Part shown: in pieces, positions 32,565-45,340 of the stretch
Layout of the letters: the number at the start of each line of letters is the position of its first letter
How positions within the stretch are numbered: the stretch's first letter is position 1
Source of the DNA: Antedon mediterranea
Taxonomy: Eukaryota > Echinodermata > Crinoidea > Comatulida > Antedonidae
Assembly: GCF_964355755.1 (NCBI RefSeq)
Contig: NC_092677.1
Coordinates: 18,570,101-18,634,100, forward strand
Reading direction: 5' to 3'
DNA: 64,000 bases
The notes under the pieces: model-generated
Database searches by the model: none
What the model saw: the letters and a program-made list of their open reading frames with translations, nothing else
Told to the model about the DNA's origin: nothing
Made by a program: the position numbers and the translations under genes

Positions 32565-32718
32565 CACTATTTCTACATTTATTTATTAGTTCCTGGTACA
32601 TACAACTTTGTATACTTTAAACATTTTAAAACCATGTTGAAGATATTGTTTTGAGTGAAACATTTTTAGTTTTGATTGTATCAGACGATTAGTGTTTGTG
32701 TTTACATTTAAAAGGAAA

Positions 32719-32776
32719 ATGTTACTAACATTTCTGATTTTGATACTTGGAATTTCTAATCTTGTCAATTCACAAA
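32719..32776 (+). CDS. Gene 2 first exon, copy 2 (signal peptide)
   Basis: 19 codons plus one base: MLLTFLILILGISNLVNSQ, donor CAAA|GTGAGT, phase 1. It is a near duplicate of the C-terminal two thirds of copy 1, keeping the hydrophobic core and the NSQ end. The N-terminal segment of copy 1 is lost because the corresponding ATG (near 32633) is followed by a stop. Either copy can splice to the first HYR exon in frame. Confidence 0.7.
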
Positions 32777-35138
32777 GTGAGTATTTTCTTCCTAGTTAGA
32801 CTTTAATCAATATCTTGATCAGGTCGTGAGCATTTTTAGGTTTTTACTCAAGTTCCAGAACACTTTATAAAGTTTTATCGACACATTTGTAATACAAGCC
32901 AATGAACAAAGGTATTTAGTTTTCATGGCGGTCACCTATGTTAAGTCAAACAAACCTTTATTTTTAGTGAGTCAAAATGTCAAAATGCAATAACATGTAA
33001 CCGTTCTACACGTAACACGGAAGAAATACAGCATCGACTGGTGAGTGTGGTTGATGGCTGCAGACAGATAATAATAGAGAGTTCAAATGAAATATTTGAC
33101 TTATATATATATGTTACTATCATTCCTATTAACGTTGGAATACAAATCACATAATAAACTTAGTTTGTTGAAAACTGGCAGTGGCCCAGCCTCTTGGTGT
33201 AGTAACTCGGTTTGAAGTTGGGCACTTTATTGATTCCCTCGACTGGCTGTGGACTTATAACACACAGATTTAAACTTGATCAATCTTCCCTCAACCAGAA
33301 TTTAATAGATTTGAAATTAAGTTGTATCTAAATCTGAAATACCTGAATTTGTTGAGCAAGGAATAAGTTTAAATACAATTTATTTCGGAACGTACAAAGA
33401 GGACCTGCCTGCTCTTAATAGGTTTAGAGTTAATTTAGGTCAAGTCAAGTCAAATAAATTTATTGTCATTTGTAAACATATAAAAACATTTACATTGAAA
33501 TGAATTGAATGGTTTCGGCTAACAACAAATAAATAGAACTTAAACTACATGGTGAACCAGCCTCACAATAATTAACTCATGTTTATAGTATGCAGATGGT
33601 TAGCAATTTCGGAATGATAGTGACTCGGTAAAACGGTTTTAGAAGGACGTTCTAGTTTCGAAGTTTTCGGTTACCATTATTGAAATACTTGAAAAAACTA
33701 AACCTACTCTGTTTCACAGTGTCTCAGATGATTAATAACATTTTAAAGTATAGTGTTTATTGTTTGGTAGGGCCCGTATATGGCGGAGGTGGGTAGGTGG
33801 AGTTCATTTAAGGGAGGTGCTTATTCGAGGATACGATTAATTTTTTAGTTTGAATAATAGGGTAACATTTAAAAATCAAATCGAATCTTTTAATAGATAT
33901 GAAAGTGGTAAAAAGAATAACAAATGCTTGGTAAATTGTAAATAACAGTCCGATGAATTCTACTACAAATAGTATAATTGTGTTATGAATATAATACAAT
34001 ATTGTGTGTATAAATGCGGATGGGCGGTTCCAAGTGATGTTTTGTTGGGGAGGTGTTGGGTGTTTATTCAAATATATACCATCCTAATAATTAATACATT
34101 ATTTAGTCCAAATCGTAAGAAACTAACTTCCCCGACAAAGTGGGCCGTTTCGTTTCGGCCTAAGAAAGAAGACGTTTTAAACGGCTTGCAACATGGGCAG
34201 AAGTATCCACAGGTCCTAACGGGACACAGATAGCCCACAATTATTCCTGCCTGCTTACTCAACAACTCGGATATCGGAGTTTCACGCGATTTTAAACATC
34301 ATCAGTTATCCCGATGCAATTTTATATACTATTTCCCACAATATAGTATATAAAATTCTTTATAAATATATTTAATTTTGATCTTTATTAATTTGCAGTA
34401 TAATTTTTATTTTCTACTGTACCTTCACACGCGCGGTCCGAAAATAAACAAAAAACTTAAATGGCTATCGCCATCAACGGCATACTTAGTTAAAACCAGG
34501 AAGTTGCAAGGTGATGATTCAACGTGAACCCGGAAATGACTTTTAGGTAGGTAACCAAGACGGAGATTTGTCCCAAAGTTTTTCCAGTGTGCTCGCCTAT
34601 GTCCGAATAAAGCATCATTTATATATTTATTTATATAAGATATGGTTATATGCAAACCAACACTATGTATAGGCCTAACAATCCCGTTTTGGTAAAGTCT
34701 AAATAAAATGACATCGTTTCGCATGCATGCCTGCAACCGTATGGTCTTTACAAAATCTATCCATCATTGTCAATTTAAGTCCACAATCAAAATTTAAAAA
34801 GTTAACTTTTGTTAATTTCTTGGTGAATTTTGTTTGTATGTTTTGTATACACTTACTAACCGATAAAAAGGAGAATGAATGAATCAATACTCGTTGAATA
34901 ATAATAATATTGATTTATATAGCGATTTTAAATGAACTGAATTATACAGACTTTAAAAAACTACATTTCTAATAAGGATTACAGTAACAATACAGAATAT
35001 TACACCAAAAAGTACCAAGACCAAGAACACTACACACTGCGCAGTAGTTAAGTGGTCTGGCACCAAAAAGCAGATTATTCTTCATTTTCTCTTACTTTCG
35101 TTGTGCTATTTTTGTTTTTTCTTTTTTTTTGTTATTAG
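32777..35138 (+). other. Gene 2 intron 1
   Basis: 2.36 kb. Near 33436 a GTCAA-repeat followed by ATAAATTTATTGTCATTTG looks like the tail of a minus-orientation LINE fragment. No exon was recognised, though small ones could be missed. Several short open frames in 33800-34900 have no domain and are ignored. Confidence 0.5.
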
Positions 35139-35417
35139 ATAATGAACGTTCAATTATTGACTGCCCCACAAATGTCACTTCTAATAATTACATCGGAGGA
35201 GTATTTGGACTAATAAATATCCAAACAGACCAAAGAAGTCCAAATGCAACAGTCACGTGGGATCCTCCTGTGACAAGTGGCAATGGAACGATGACTGTGG
35301 TGTCATCGTCCTACGAGTCAGGTGACATGATTCCAATTGGAACTCACATAATCACCTTTACAGCAACCGATCTCTTTGGAAATAATGCAACATGTGACTT
35401 TTTCATCAAGGTGGAAG
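35139..35417 (+). CDS. Gene 2 HYR exon 1
   Basis: Acceptor TTGTTATTAG, donor GAAG|GTAAAT, 93 codons, phase 1-1. NERSIIDCPTNVTSNN, ATVTWDPPVTSGNGT, MIPIGTHIITFTATDLFGN and CDFFIKVEG form a full HYR domain. The insert between the first Cys and the TW strand is longer than in gene 1 HYRs. Several N-x-S/T sites suggest glycosylation. Confidence 0.9.
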
Positions 35418-38331
35418 GTAAATTAATAAAACCTTTATCTTAGTATCTAACAAAAAATCATAATATAGGATAAACTAAACATCAATTATAAATGCGATTA
35501 AACCACGATAATACAGTTTTTTATAACCTAATAACAATGTTACTATGTAAAAATAAAATGAAAAAAATGTATAACATTAATCTACAGACAGAAACAATTT
35601 ATTAACTGATTTGCAACTGACATGTGCAAATGTAAAATGTGGTATTTCCAATGCAAAAAAAAGAATAATAAAGTCCAGGAAATAATGTTACGTGTATATT
35701 AAACGAAATGATGAAAAATACAAATGTTTAAGTTAAGTTTTAAAAAAACTAACTAACTCCGTCGAATGGATTTATAGAAAAATTATACCATGCAAAAAAT
35801 AGGAATAAATACAACATTCTTAACAAGAAAATATAACTTTGCAACGCATAACCGTCCCGCCAAACCAAACACACATTTTGCATTTATATTTAGTCGCGTG
35901 CGTGCAACGCGACTCTACAGCTCACTATGTCTGTCAGATGGTCGGATGGTCGGTCGGGCGGTTGGTTGGTAAACACTAACTCAAATTTGACCATGCGACT
36001 GTAGTCATGTATATTCAATTCAACTTTTACTTCATACAATTGTCCATATGGTATAATACATTACACAAAAAAAAAGATGAAGGAGAGAGGACCAAAACTC
36101 TAATACAATGCCGCTCTCCTTTTGTAGTACATGTTTGAATCCATCAACAAATATTTATATATACAAATTAACATTCTTTTTTCGCTTTTCATTATTCTTG
36201 TAAGAAATCGGTAAGTCGAAATCTTCAAATATTCATAAAATGATGGAATATTGTTTTCCACAAAAAATTCCTCGCACTAACTAATCTGAGTTGTCCCAAC
36301 AACATTTGGAAAGCATCATTATAACAAACTTCAAGTCGGTTAATTACTTTTTTAAATGATTAGACCATAATGGAGAACAGTACATGTTAATAAAATATGA
36401 TCTGAACGAAAAACATTTGATTGATTTGGAGCCTTGTTACTTTAAAAAGGCCTAAGACACAGTAAGATCGAGTAAAGAGTAAAATAAAAATATACAAAAT
36501 GTTACTATTATTTATAATATAATAGAGATGAACTGAATATTAATTAGAATAGAAAGTTAATGAATGTTTTGTATACAGTACAAAAATTTTGCCTTTTTGA
36601 CGGATAATGTATTACTGATGTAATGTAAAACACTAAAAAACTTTAAAAACAAATTAATAACTTTGTAACAAGATTTAATGTTGATAAATCATGTTTTAGT
36701 AACGGGTCAATAAGTAAATGAATATAGAAAATTGAAATTTTTAGAAAGTTATAATAAAAGTAAATTGAAATGTTCAACTCATATTAACAAGTTAACCGAT
36801 TAGTTATGTACATTCGTTCATAAATATCTCATATCTTCATGTCTCGTCATAAACATCAAAACAATTCAAAAGCAAATACAAATCCGTTCAAATTGTTATT
36901 ATTTACTCATTCAAATTATTTCAATCTACAAACAAAAACAGCAAAATTTAACACAATCACAACGAGCGTCGGAGAGGCAAAAGATGGGCTGACAACCAAG
37001 TTGTGAAGCTAAACTAAGAATTAAGCACGAGTAAGATATGAAAGTGGGCTTTTATTATAATTTGGATAATTTCCATATTTCTTCACAGTCCTAAGATTCA
37101 TAGTGTGGGTGGATTGGAAACCAGTGGGAGAATGTTTCACTCTTGGTAGTTTTTTTTTTAAGTAAACCCCATAAACAGTGATCTCCGACGCTTGCTGATT
37201 ATAGCAGGGAAGTGTAATTTCACTCTTCCATGATTATAGGAATAATAATATTAATAATAAATCAGAATTGATGCGCTTTACATTAAAACAACAATATTCA
37301 GAGAGAAATTAATCAAAACACAACTTAAGAAGTGCTTACTAATTGTTTGAATGTAACGATAGAGGATACGTTCCAAAGAGCTCCTGACGCACAGACGAAT
37401 GAGCGACTTCCATAAAACTGTTTTATTTTATTTTCATTTTTTTTTATTTGAACATTATTTAATGAGGGTGATCCATCAAGCATAAGTTGATCATTAGGGA
37501 CCCTCAAACTATACAAACAGTAAATACAAATTAAACTATAAAAATACAAAATTAACAAGGATATAAAAAGTAAATATATAAATAAATACAGTAGGCCTAC
37601 TATGTAAGAAGGATAATTAAAAAATAATTAATATCAGGGGGAGAGAGAGAAAGAAAGAGATGTTTTTTTCAATAGATATTTAAAGGAGAAGAAATTGTAA
37701 GAGTTACGAAAGGGCGTACAGAGTGTGAGAGAAGAGACCCAGAAGAAGACCTCAGAGGTATTTTAAGAGCATAGCATTTGATGAGTTCTTTTTCGAATGT
37801 TGGTGAAGAGTTGTGACTGGCTTTGTATGTAAGCAACAGAATCTTAAATGGAAGAATAATAATAACATTAAAAATGAAATAATACTAAGATGATCGATTC
37901 TGTGAATAAGACTACAATTGGTTATGTGATGGGAAATCATCTATTGAACAATTAGGTACGAGGTAGTTAGATGACGTTAGAAATGCAAATACCACAATGC
38001 CTTAATTAAAACAATATTGTTATTCATACAAATATTATTAAAAATAACTTTACCTCTCAACACAAATCTCCAATAAAATGTGATAATTAACATAGATATT
38101 GAATGGGAGAATATATGGACACAAAAAGTATGCAAGATACAGAAACGAAAGATGACGAATTTTAAATTTAAAATACTACACAAAATACTTTGAGAATATA
38201 ATAATTAGAACAGATAAAGAGTATACGAATACCATTATTACATTAGGTTGATTCTGTTTGACCTTATATTCACTCAATAGCCTGTAAATCTGTAATATCT
38301 TGTATATTATTGCTTTCTTTTTTATGTTTAG
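35418..38331 (+). other. Gene 2 intron 2
   Basis: 2.9 kb. A CG-rich patch at 35893-35970 has GGTCGG/GGTTGG repeats. At 37440-37560 a segment resembles a LINE 3' end. From about 37840 the sequence is the left copy of a segmental duplication whose right copy starts near 38790. No further exon was seen. Confidence 0.5.
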
Positions 38332-38790
38332 ATGTTGAGCCACCTACTGCGACATGTCCTTCCATAGTATATGGTATGACTGATCCTGGAAGTTCCAATG
38401 GTACTGTAAGTTTCAACATTACTGTAGTGGATAATGTTCTAGTCGCTTGCTTGTTTACAAACTATACACTAATCAACCCAAATTGGTTACCTGTTGACAT
38501 GGTTTCTTATGTCTTCCAAACTGCTGCTGTGTTTCCTTTTGGAGAAACTATCATTGAGTACACATTCCTTGACAATTCTTCACCGACATCTAATCAAGCC
38601 TCGTGTTATGTTACAGTAAATATTCAAGGTATGATGTTTATTGTTATCAAGTGCCTTATATATTAACCGATTGACCTAGTAGTTTTTCATTGAATACGAA
38701 ATGATTTATATTTTAAATATAAATAAATATTGATGATGATCTCATACAATCACAAGGAGTTATCCGCAAAGGTGCGGAAAACTAATAATA
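37840..38790 (+). repeat. Segmental duplication around HYR exon 2, left copy
   Basis: Holds an intron stretch, the 297-base HYR exon and a downstream intron stretch. The right copy is 38790-39130 plus 43729-44150, interrupted by a LINE. Shared landmarks are ACTAAGATGATC, GAGGTAGTTAGATGACGTTA, and the TATTGAATGGGAGAATRTAT block. Confidence 0.8.
38332..38628 (+). CDS. Gene 2 HYR exon 2
   Basis: 99 codons, phase 1-1, acceptor TTATGTTTAG, donor CAAG|GTATGA. It starts VEPPTATCPSIVYGMTDPGS, has an FNITVVDN strand, FPFGETIIEYTF and CYVTVNIQG. It differs from typical HYR in lacking the W after the second strand and in a longer middle (INPNWLPVDMVSYVFQ). An extra Cys (VACLF) is absent from its duplicate. 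No lesion is visible. Confidence 0.88.
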
Positions 38791-39130
38791 AAAATGCAAT
38801 ATTACTAAGATGATCTATTCTGAGAATAAGACTACAACTATACGAGGTAGTTAGATGACGTTAAAATGCAACTACCACAATGATAAATTTACCTCTCCAA
38901 ACAAATATCAAATAAAATAGAAAAAAAATAACATAGATATTGAATGGGAGAATGTATAGACACAAAAAGTATGCAAGATAAAAGAAGAACGAAATACAAT
39001 AAACTTTAAATTTGAAATATTACAGAATGCTTTAAGAATATCATAAATAAAGCAGATTATATATTAATACTATTATTACATTAGTTTGCTTCTGTTTGTT
39101 CCCTCAATAGCCTGTTAAGCTGTAAAATCG
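38790..39130 (+). repeat. Segmental duplication, right copy, left part
   Basis: Repeats the intron preceding HYR exon 2 up to CTCAATAGCCTGTTAAGCTG, where the LINE begins. Confidence 0.75.
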
Positions 39131-39271
39131 ATTACGACTATCATAGATGACAAACTTAGTCAGGTTGTTAATCAAACTAATACGATAAACATTAAAGTAT
39201 AACTTGTATTTTCTTCTTTGCATTGTTTTTAGTTTGATTAAAGTGATTTTATAGACGTAACGATCATCAGA

Positions 39272-40023
39272 ATGGCTGAATCCACTGTTGAACTTCCCGC
39301 TAAGGGTTCGGTTACTAGGCATGCACAGCTGGTTAGGCAAATAGTGATCGAGTTATTTGAGAGTGATCACACGACTATCATAGATGACAAACTTAGTCAG
39401 GTTGTTAATCAAACTAATATGATAAACATTAAAGTTAACAGTCTTGAAGAAACGGTAAACGAACTTGATCGTAAAGTAAACAAGGACTTTAAATCGGTGT
39501 ATGCTGATCATCACCGTGAGCAACATTCCATTATGGATGAATTAGACCAGGCGGTAGAGAATTTAAATCAGCAAGCCGACGATCTCGAACAATATTCTAG
39601 GAGAAATTGTCTTCGTGTGTTCGGTGTGAAAGAGGAGGCTAACGAAAACACGGATAACATCATTATTGGCATAGCTGAAAATAAATTAGGGCTTAAGTTG
39701 GTTCCTGATAACATTGATCGTTCACACAGGGTTGGTACAAGGAAAGAAAATAAAAAAACAAGCCTAGGCCGATCATTGTTAAGTTCGTCTCCTATCGATA
39801 TCGTAGGGTGGTGATTACGGCTCGGAGGAAGCTAGAGGGATCTGGCCTATCCATACAGGAAGACTTAACCCGTAAACGCATCGATCTGTTACGCAAAATA
39901 AGTGAGCATAGTATGGTATGGTCAGCATGGTCGGTAGATGGAAGAGTGTTTGCATTGATCCAAGTTAAAGGCCGTGATGTTGTGAAGCCAATTCGTTCTT
40001 TTGCTGATCTTGAAAACATTTAA
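39272..40023 (+). pseudogene. LINE ORF1 (coiled coil and RNA-binding-like), frameshifted
   Basis: Starts MAESTVELPAKGS. A heptad-rich coiled coil (INIKVNSLEETVNELDRKV) is followed by DDLEQYSRRNCLRVFGVKE and DRSHRVG, the conserved core of ORF1 proteins common in invertebrate LINEs. An A-run near 39750-39757 shifts the frame. The remaining C-terminal part (LTRKRIDLLRKISEH, VWSAWSVDGRVFALI) is in another phase and ends at 40023. It acts as a nucleic-acid chaperone in related elements. Confidence 0.75.
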
Positions 40024-40409
40024 CTCTTATTTTACACATACATGGAACTGTTTAGATCCATTTGATTTTTTCAAGAACATATTTTGTTTGCATAAACTCT
40101 TAATTTTGGAAATTATTAATAATGTATTTACCTTACATTTAAAGTGTTTCCTCAACTTGTTTATTCTTAATTTCTTTTTCTGAATTTCCTAATTCATTAT
40201 TGAAATAATTGTTCTCGTTTATATTTCTACAACATTAATAAGACATTTTTTATTTTTTATTTTTTTTTCAAGAAAAAAAAAATGTGTAGGCACTTTTATC
40301 TCTATGGAGACTGATCTCTGGTATTCCACTTGGCACTTTTATTTTTCTCATTAACCTGTCTCCAGTTTATCTGGTTTTGTTTTTGTGTTGGATTTGTACT
40401 TGTTTATAT

Positions 40410-41400
40410 GTCATTTTCTTCTCAAATGAACCCCTGTACCGAAACATTTCCTAACCAAGATCGATTAAATAATTTAATTTTCAACCCATACGCAGACTAT
40501 GATAAACATGTTCATGACATACCAATTTCTTCTCTTCCTCTATCCAGCCCAATTGTAAGTACTATCAACCTGGCCAACTAACCAACTTAATTGGAGAGCT
40601 CAGTAACGTGAAACACTTTTCTTCCTTGCATATTAATTCTAGAAGTTTTACTTCATAACATTGATTCTTTCAAATTAATTTTAACCAATGTAAATTATGA
40701 TTTCGATATAATTGCAGTCTCGGAAACCTGGTTGAAAGATGATAATCCATTAACCAATATCTCCAGTTATTCTTTCATTTCAAAAAAACAGACTAGGGCG
40801 GGCTGGTGGAGGTGTAGGGCTGTATGTTCGAAATAACAATGTGTTCAAAGAGAGAACTGATCTTTTCCTAGACCCCTCCCTATGCGACTCCCTTTTTATT
40901 GAACTTGAACTTGAATCCAATCAAAACATTATTGTTGGTGTAATCTATAGGGCACCATCTCTTGATACGAATGCTTTTATTGACGCTTTTGATCTCCTGT
41001 TAAATAATCTAGCAAAAACCAACAAAAAAATTTACTTATTAGGTGATTTTAACATTGACCTACTTAAACATCAGTCCGATAATCAATCCAACGATTTTGT
41101 TAACTCTGTCTTTAGTAATTTCCTTTTACCCTAATCAATAGACCAACTCGTATTACCCGAACGTCAGCAACATTAATTGACAATATATTATCTAATCAAA
41201 TTGAATCATCAAGTCTATCTGAACTTTTCTATAGTGACATTACTGATCATTTGCCCATTTTTAACATTACACCCTTATCAAATATACCAAACCGTCCCAA
41301 AAACTATGTAAGCCCTAATCATACCTACAGAAAATTTAACGAAACAAATATTTCAAACATAAACAACGATTTGTCTAACATGAATTGGACTGTGTTTTTG
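40410..41400 (+). pseudogene. LINE AP-endonuclease region, broken
   Basis: Fragments IIAVSETWLKDD, GGGVGLYVRNN, VGVIYRAPS and LLGDFNIDLL identify the endonuclease. They lie in at least three frames, with several stops between 40580 and 41400. Confidence 0.75.
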
Positions 41401-41514
41401 GTCGGATGATCCTAATATTACTTTACTTTCATTTGAAACTGAATTCAAACGACTGTATGATAAACATTTTCCAATTCAAGAGCAGTCTGCAGGGGAAAAA
41501 AAATAAAGACCTGG

Positions 41515-43473
41515 ATGACGGATGAACTCTTAAATTCAATAAAGCATAAACAAAAACTGTATTCCAAATCCCTCCGCCATCCGAATGACAAAAACATAAA
41601 TGAATATAAGCAATTCTGTAACTCCCTTAACTCTTTAATAAAATTAACAAAACGCGATTATTATGAAAAAAAGTTTAAGCAGCAGAAGGATAATATCAAA
41701 GGAACATGGACAATTATAAATAGTCTCATAAAAACGAATGAAAGTAAGCATTTCGAAGAGTCCACTATAAATTGCAAAGGAAACTTAACGGATGATCCCA
41801 ACATAATTTCAAATCATTTAAATAATTTTTTTGTTAATATTGGACCTACCCTCGCCAAAAATATAGACACATCTAATGCAAATTTTAAGGATTACCTCCC
41901 TCCGCCATCCATAAATTCTTTATTTCTCATTCCTGTGACTGCTTTTGAGATTATGGATATTGTTATGCGCCTCAAAAATAGTAAAGCACCTGGCATTGAT
42001 GATATTAACCCGTCTATTATTAAACAACTTATCCCTTTTATTTCCGAACCCCTCTGTTACATTTTCAATCTTTGTTTTGTAAATGGCACCTTTCCTGACA
42101 CCCTTAAACTAGCTAAAGTAACTCCTATTTTTAAAACTGGTGACAAATCTGATTCCAGTAATTACCGTCCTATATTAGTGCTACCGATCTTTTCCAACAT
42201 ACTTGAACGCCTTATTTATGATCGAACATACAATTATCTTCCAAAAAATAGTATTCCTTACAATAAACAATTTGGCTTTCGTAAGAACTATAATACATCC
42301 ACCGCACTTCTTCAGTTAACAAATGAATTTGTTGGGGCCTTCGAGAGGGGTGAATTTGCCATTGGTATTTTCATTGACCTCTCGAAGGCCTTTGATACAA
42401 TTGATCACGATATTTTATTATATAAGTTAAATACTTATGGAATCCGTGGCCCTGTATATAATTTATTCAAAAGCTACCTTTCAAACCGCAAGCAATGCAC
42501 TAAATTTAAACACACTCTTTATGATTTTCTTCCTATTATTTGTGGAGTCCCTCAAGGTTCCCTGCTTGGGCCTCTATTATTTTTATTATACATAAATGAT
42601 ATCCATAATGCCTCAAATATGTTTTCTTTTCTGTTGTATGCTGATGACACAACCCTAATTTACACTGATAAAAATATAGATTCCCTTTTTAAAATATCAA
42701 CCAAAAATCTACCCAAAATTTTAACATACTTTTCTGCAAACAAACTTTCTGTTAATCTATAAAGAAGTGCTGTTGTATGGTGTTCAAAAATTCACAAATA
42801 CCACTAAATACTAGTACTTTTAAACTAAAAATTAAAGATCAATTAATACCTATTGTTGAGAAAACTACATTTCTTGGTGTTTATCTGGACTGTAAGCTAA
42901 ATTGGAAACATCAGATTACTCAAGTCGAAAACAAAATATCCAAAAGTTTTGGTATCATATATAGATTAACATCTTTCATCCCTCAAAACATACTCCGGAT
43001 TCTTTACTGTTCACTAATCCTCCCTTACCTCACTTACTGTAATATTATTTGGGGTAATACATACCCGTCCTACTTAAAGAAACTGTTATTGATCCAAAAG
43101 AAAACCGTAAGATACATAGCAAATGCTTCTCCTTTATCCCATTCCAATCCTTTATTTTCTTCATTTGGTCTTTTTAAAATTCAGGATATTAACCATCTTC
43201 AACAAAGTGTTTTCCTCTATCCATGGCTAAACTCGATCCTGCCATCACACTTTGATGATTTATTTAGTTTCAATCTTAATTTTCATAACCACAGTACTCG
43301 GAGCGCAAATCAAATACGTATTCTTTTTTTTTTTAAACTACTTCTTTTAAACATCGCATTAAGTTCACTGGTCCTAAACTTTGGGATAACGTACCAGTTA
43401 ATATAAAAAGTGCTTTGTCTAAGAAGAGTTTTTCTTTTAAATTGAAACGGCACCTCTTATCTAGTTATGTTTA
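41515..43473 (+). pseudogene. LINE reverse transcriptase region
   Basis: One open frame to 42762 carries LAKVTPIFKTGDKSDSSNYR, IGIFIDLSKAFDTIDHDIL, GVPQGSLLGPLLFLLYINDI and LLYADDTTLIY (YADD encoded at 42637-42648). A stop follows SVNL, and the thumb (TTFLGVYLDCKLNW) and C-terminal domain continue in a second frame to 43406 and a third to about 43473. Catalytic motifs are intact, so the copy is recent but damaged near the end. Confidence 0.85.
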
Positions 43474-43750
43474 ATTATCCTTTCACTCATTGTAGTTTTG
43501 ATATTTAGTCTTTTCGGTACCCTGAATCTAAAAGTCTTCATTATTGTTTTTGTCCTGTTTCCGGTTCCCGTGTGGTCCTGTTTTTTTTTTTTTCATTTTC
43601 TATGGGCTGCCTTATACAAGCTTTGCTTTTTATGAATGTTGCCCCTCTTATTTTAATAATGTTTACTGTTAATTTTTTATTTCTATGAAAGACAAGAGAA
43701 ATAAATTGATTGATTGATTGATTGATTATTGCTTTATTTTTTATATTTAG

Positions 43751-44047
43751 ATGTTGAGCCACCTACTGTGACATGTCCTTTCATAGTTTATGGTGTGACT
43801 GATCCTGGAAGTTCCAATGGTAGTGTCAGTTTCAACGTTACTGTAGTGGATAATGTTCTAATCGCTTTCTTTTCTACAAACTTTACACTAATCAGCCCAA
43901 ATTGGTTACCTGTTGACATGGTTTCTTATGTCTTCCAAACTGCTGCTGTGTTTCCTTTTGGAGAAACTATCATTGAGTACACATTCTATGACAATTCTTC
44001 ACCGACATCTAATCAAGCCTCGTGTTATGTTACAGTGAATATTCAAG
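43751..44047 (+). CDS. Gene 2 HYR exon 3 (duplicate of exon 2)
   Basis: 99 codons, phase 1-1, acceptor TATATTTAG, donor CAAG|GTATGA. Comparison with 38332-38628 by eye shows 16 differences in 297 bases. Twelve residues change and three differences are silent. Almost all lie in the first half, while the half after NWLPVDMVSYVFQ is nearly identical. No lesion is visible. Confidence 0.88.
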
Positions 44048-44918
44048 GTATGATGTTTATTGTTATCAAGTGCCTTATATATAAACCGATTGACCTAGTT
44101 GTTTTCTCTGAATACGAAACGATTATTTTAAATAATATTTTTTTTTTTTTATATATAGAATTTTTTTATTTACAATCAACGTCCAATTGAAAATATGATG
44201 TATCCTAATCCTAAACACAGTGGTCGAGTTGACTGCACTTATATTCTTTTGTTCATGTTTAATACTGAAACATCACTGACGTACGTCCGTATTCTTAAAC
44301 CGGACTTTATCGTAGTTCGATCTAGAACTTTAAAATTCAATTTTAATTCATAAACCGAACTTCAACTAAATCGGTGACTAAATCATGCCAACCTCCACTA
44401 AACCGAGACGGAATTTGATGTATTTTTAGTCCTCGAAGGGACAGGCTGAATCGTCGTCTAAACTTTTTTTAAAAAAGGTTTATAAAAATGTAACAGTAAT
44501 TGCGTTGCATATTTTCCAGATATTGAAGAATGAAATATCTATTTTTATATTAGCTTAATTCGGTACCACTTGATATATGTTATAATAATGCAAATCATGT
44601 TTTAGTTACAACCGTATACAAATTGCATTATTTTCTTCGAAGCAAGTCAGAGAATTAAACTACGTCACGTCATAGCGGATAGGGATCTTCGTCGCGATCA
44701 TACTTGGTCAGAGGCTTAAACAAAATGAAACCACGATGGTTCCTAGCTATATACATATTGTAGTTTTTATTGTTAAGTACTTCATTGTTTAATCATTACT
44801 CATCCGACATGCTGATTCCTTATTTGTTTTATGATAAACAATCATAGGCCTACACTTTCCGTTACAATTTTTAAAATATATATATTATTATAATACGATG
44901 ATTTATCAATTTATTTAG
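44048..44918 (+). other. Gene 2 intron 4
   Basis: 870 bases. The first 110 repeat the intron after HYR exon 2; the rest is unique AT-rich sequence. No exon was seen. Confidence 0.55.
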
Positions 44919-45047
44919 GTTCTGTAACTTGTAACTTTGATGTTGATTTCTGTGGATGGGACCCGTATCCGTACAACAGTTGGTATCGGTATACACCATG
45001 GCAACTTTCAGACGAACTAACTGATGATAACATTAACCCTGACCCAG
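44919..45047 (+). CDS. Gene 2 MAM 1, first exon
   Basis: 43 codons, phase 1-1. SVTCNFDVDFCGWDPYPYN is the canonical MAM opening with Cys1 and Cys2 (C-x-F-x4-C-G-W), then TPWQLSDELTDDNINPD before donor CCAG|GTACAA. Confidence 0.88.
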
Positions 45048-45340
45048 GTACAATTGTTGTTGTTTGTCTAATATGTAGGTTAGAATATTGATATAATTGA
45101 CATAAACATAATATTATATTATATTATATTATACTTCGCCAGTATATTAAAGTTGTCGCAATTGACCTACCATACATTCATAAATGTCTGGATAGTCACA
45201 ATTTAAACACTTATTATTAAATTTAAATTAATATTTTATTGCATCAGACAAAGCGCTGAATATATTTATACTTTTTCGTTCCAGGCACGACGTAGAATAA
45301 AACATGCTGGTCTTTTATATACTGTTTTCTAAATTTGCAG
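45048..45340 (+). other. Intron inside MAM 1
   Basis: 293 bases with a TATTA simple repeat at about 45108-45131. Acceptor AAATTTGCAG. Confidence 0.6.

Larger units (their letters stand above)
31715..32776 (+). repeat. Tandem duplication of gene 2 promoter and first exon
   Basis: Blocks recur at an offset of about 650 bases: GAGCATATTGATCCTTTGAA at 31849 against GAGCATATTAATCCTTTGAA near 32500. The TATA regions (31902 and 32556), a TTTATTTATTA-TTCCTGGT block (about 31918 and 32578) and a MLLTFLILI signal-peptide exon (about 32013 and 32719) also recur. The TTTATTTATTATTTC-GGTTCAAA block also occurs near 31730 and 32325, so more than one round of duplication took place. Confidence 0.75.
39131..43728 (+). 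mobile_element. Near-full-length LINE in gene 2 intron 3
   Basis: 4.6-kb CR1/L2-like non-LTR retrotransposon in the sense orientation. ORF1 is at 39272-40023, the endonuclease at about 40410-41400 (broken), the RT at 41515-43470, and the tail is TTGATTGATTGATTGATT at 43710-43727. It split the right copy of the exon duplication just upstream of HYR exon 3, so it is younger than the duplication. The frame breaks make this copy inactive. Confidence 0.9.

Noticed and set aside
33808-34736. Open frames in gene 2 intron 1
   Set aside because: They occur on both strands with overlapping positions, low-complexity composition and no domain.
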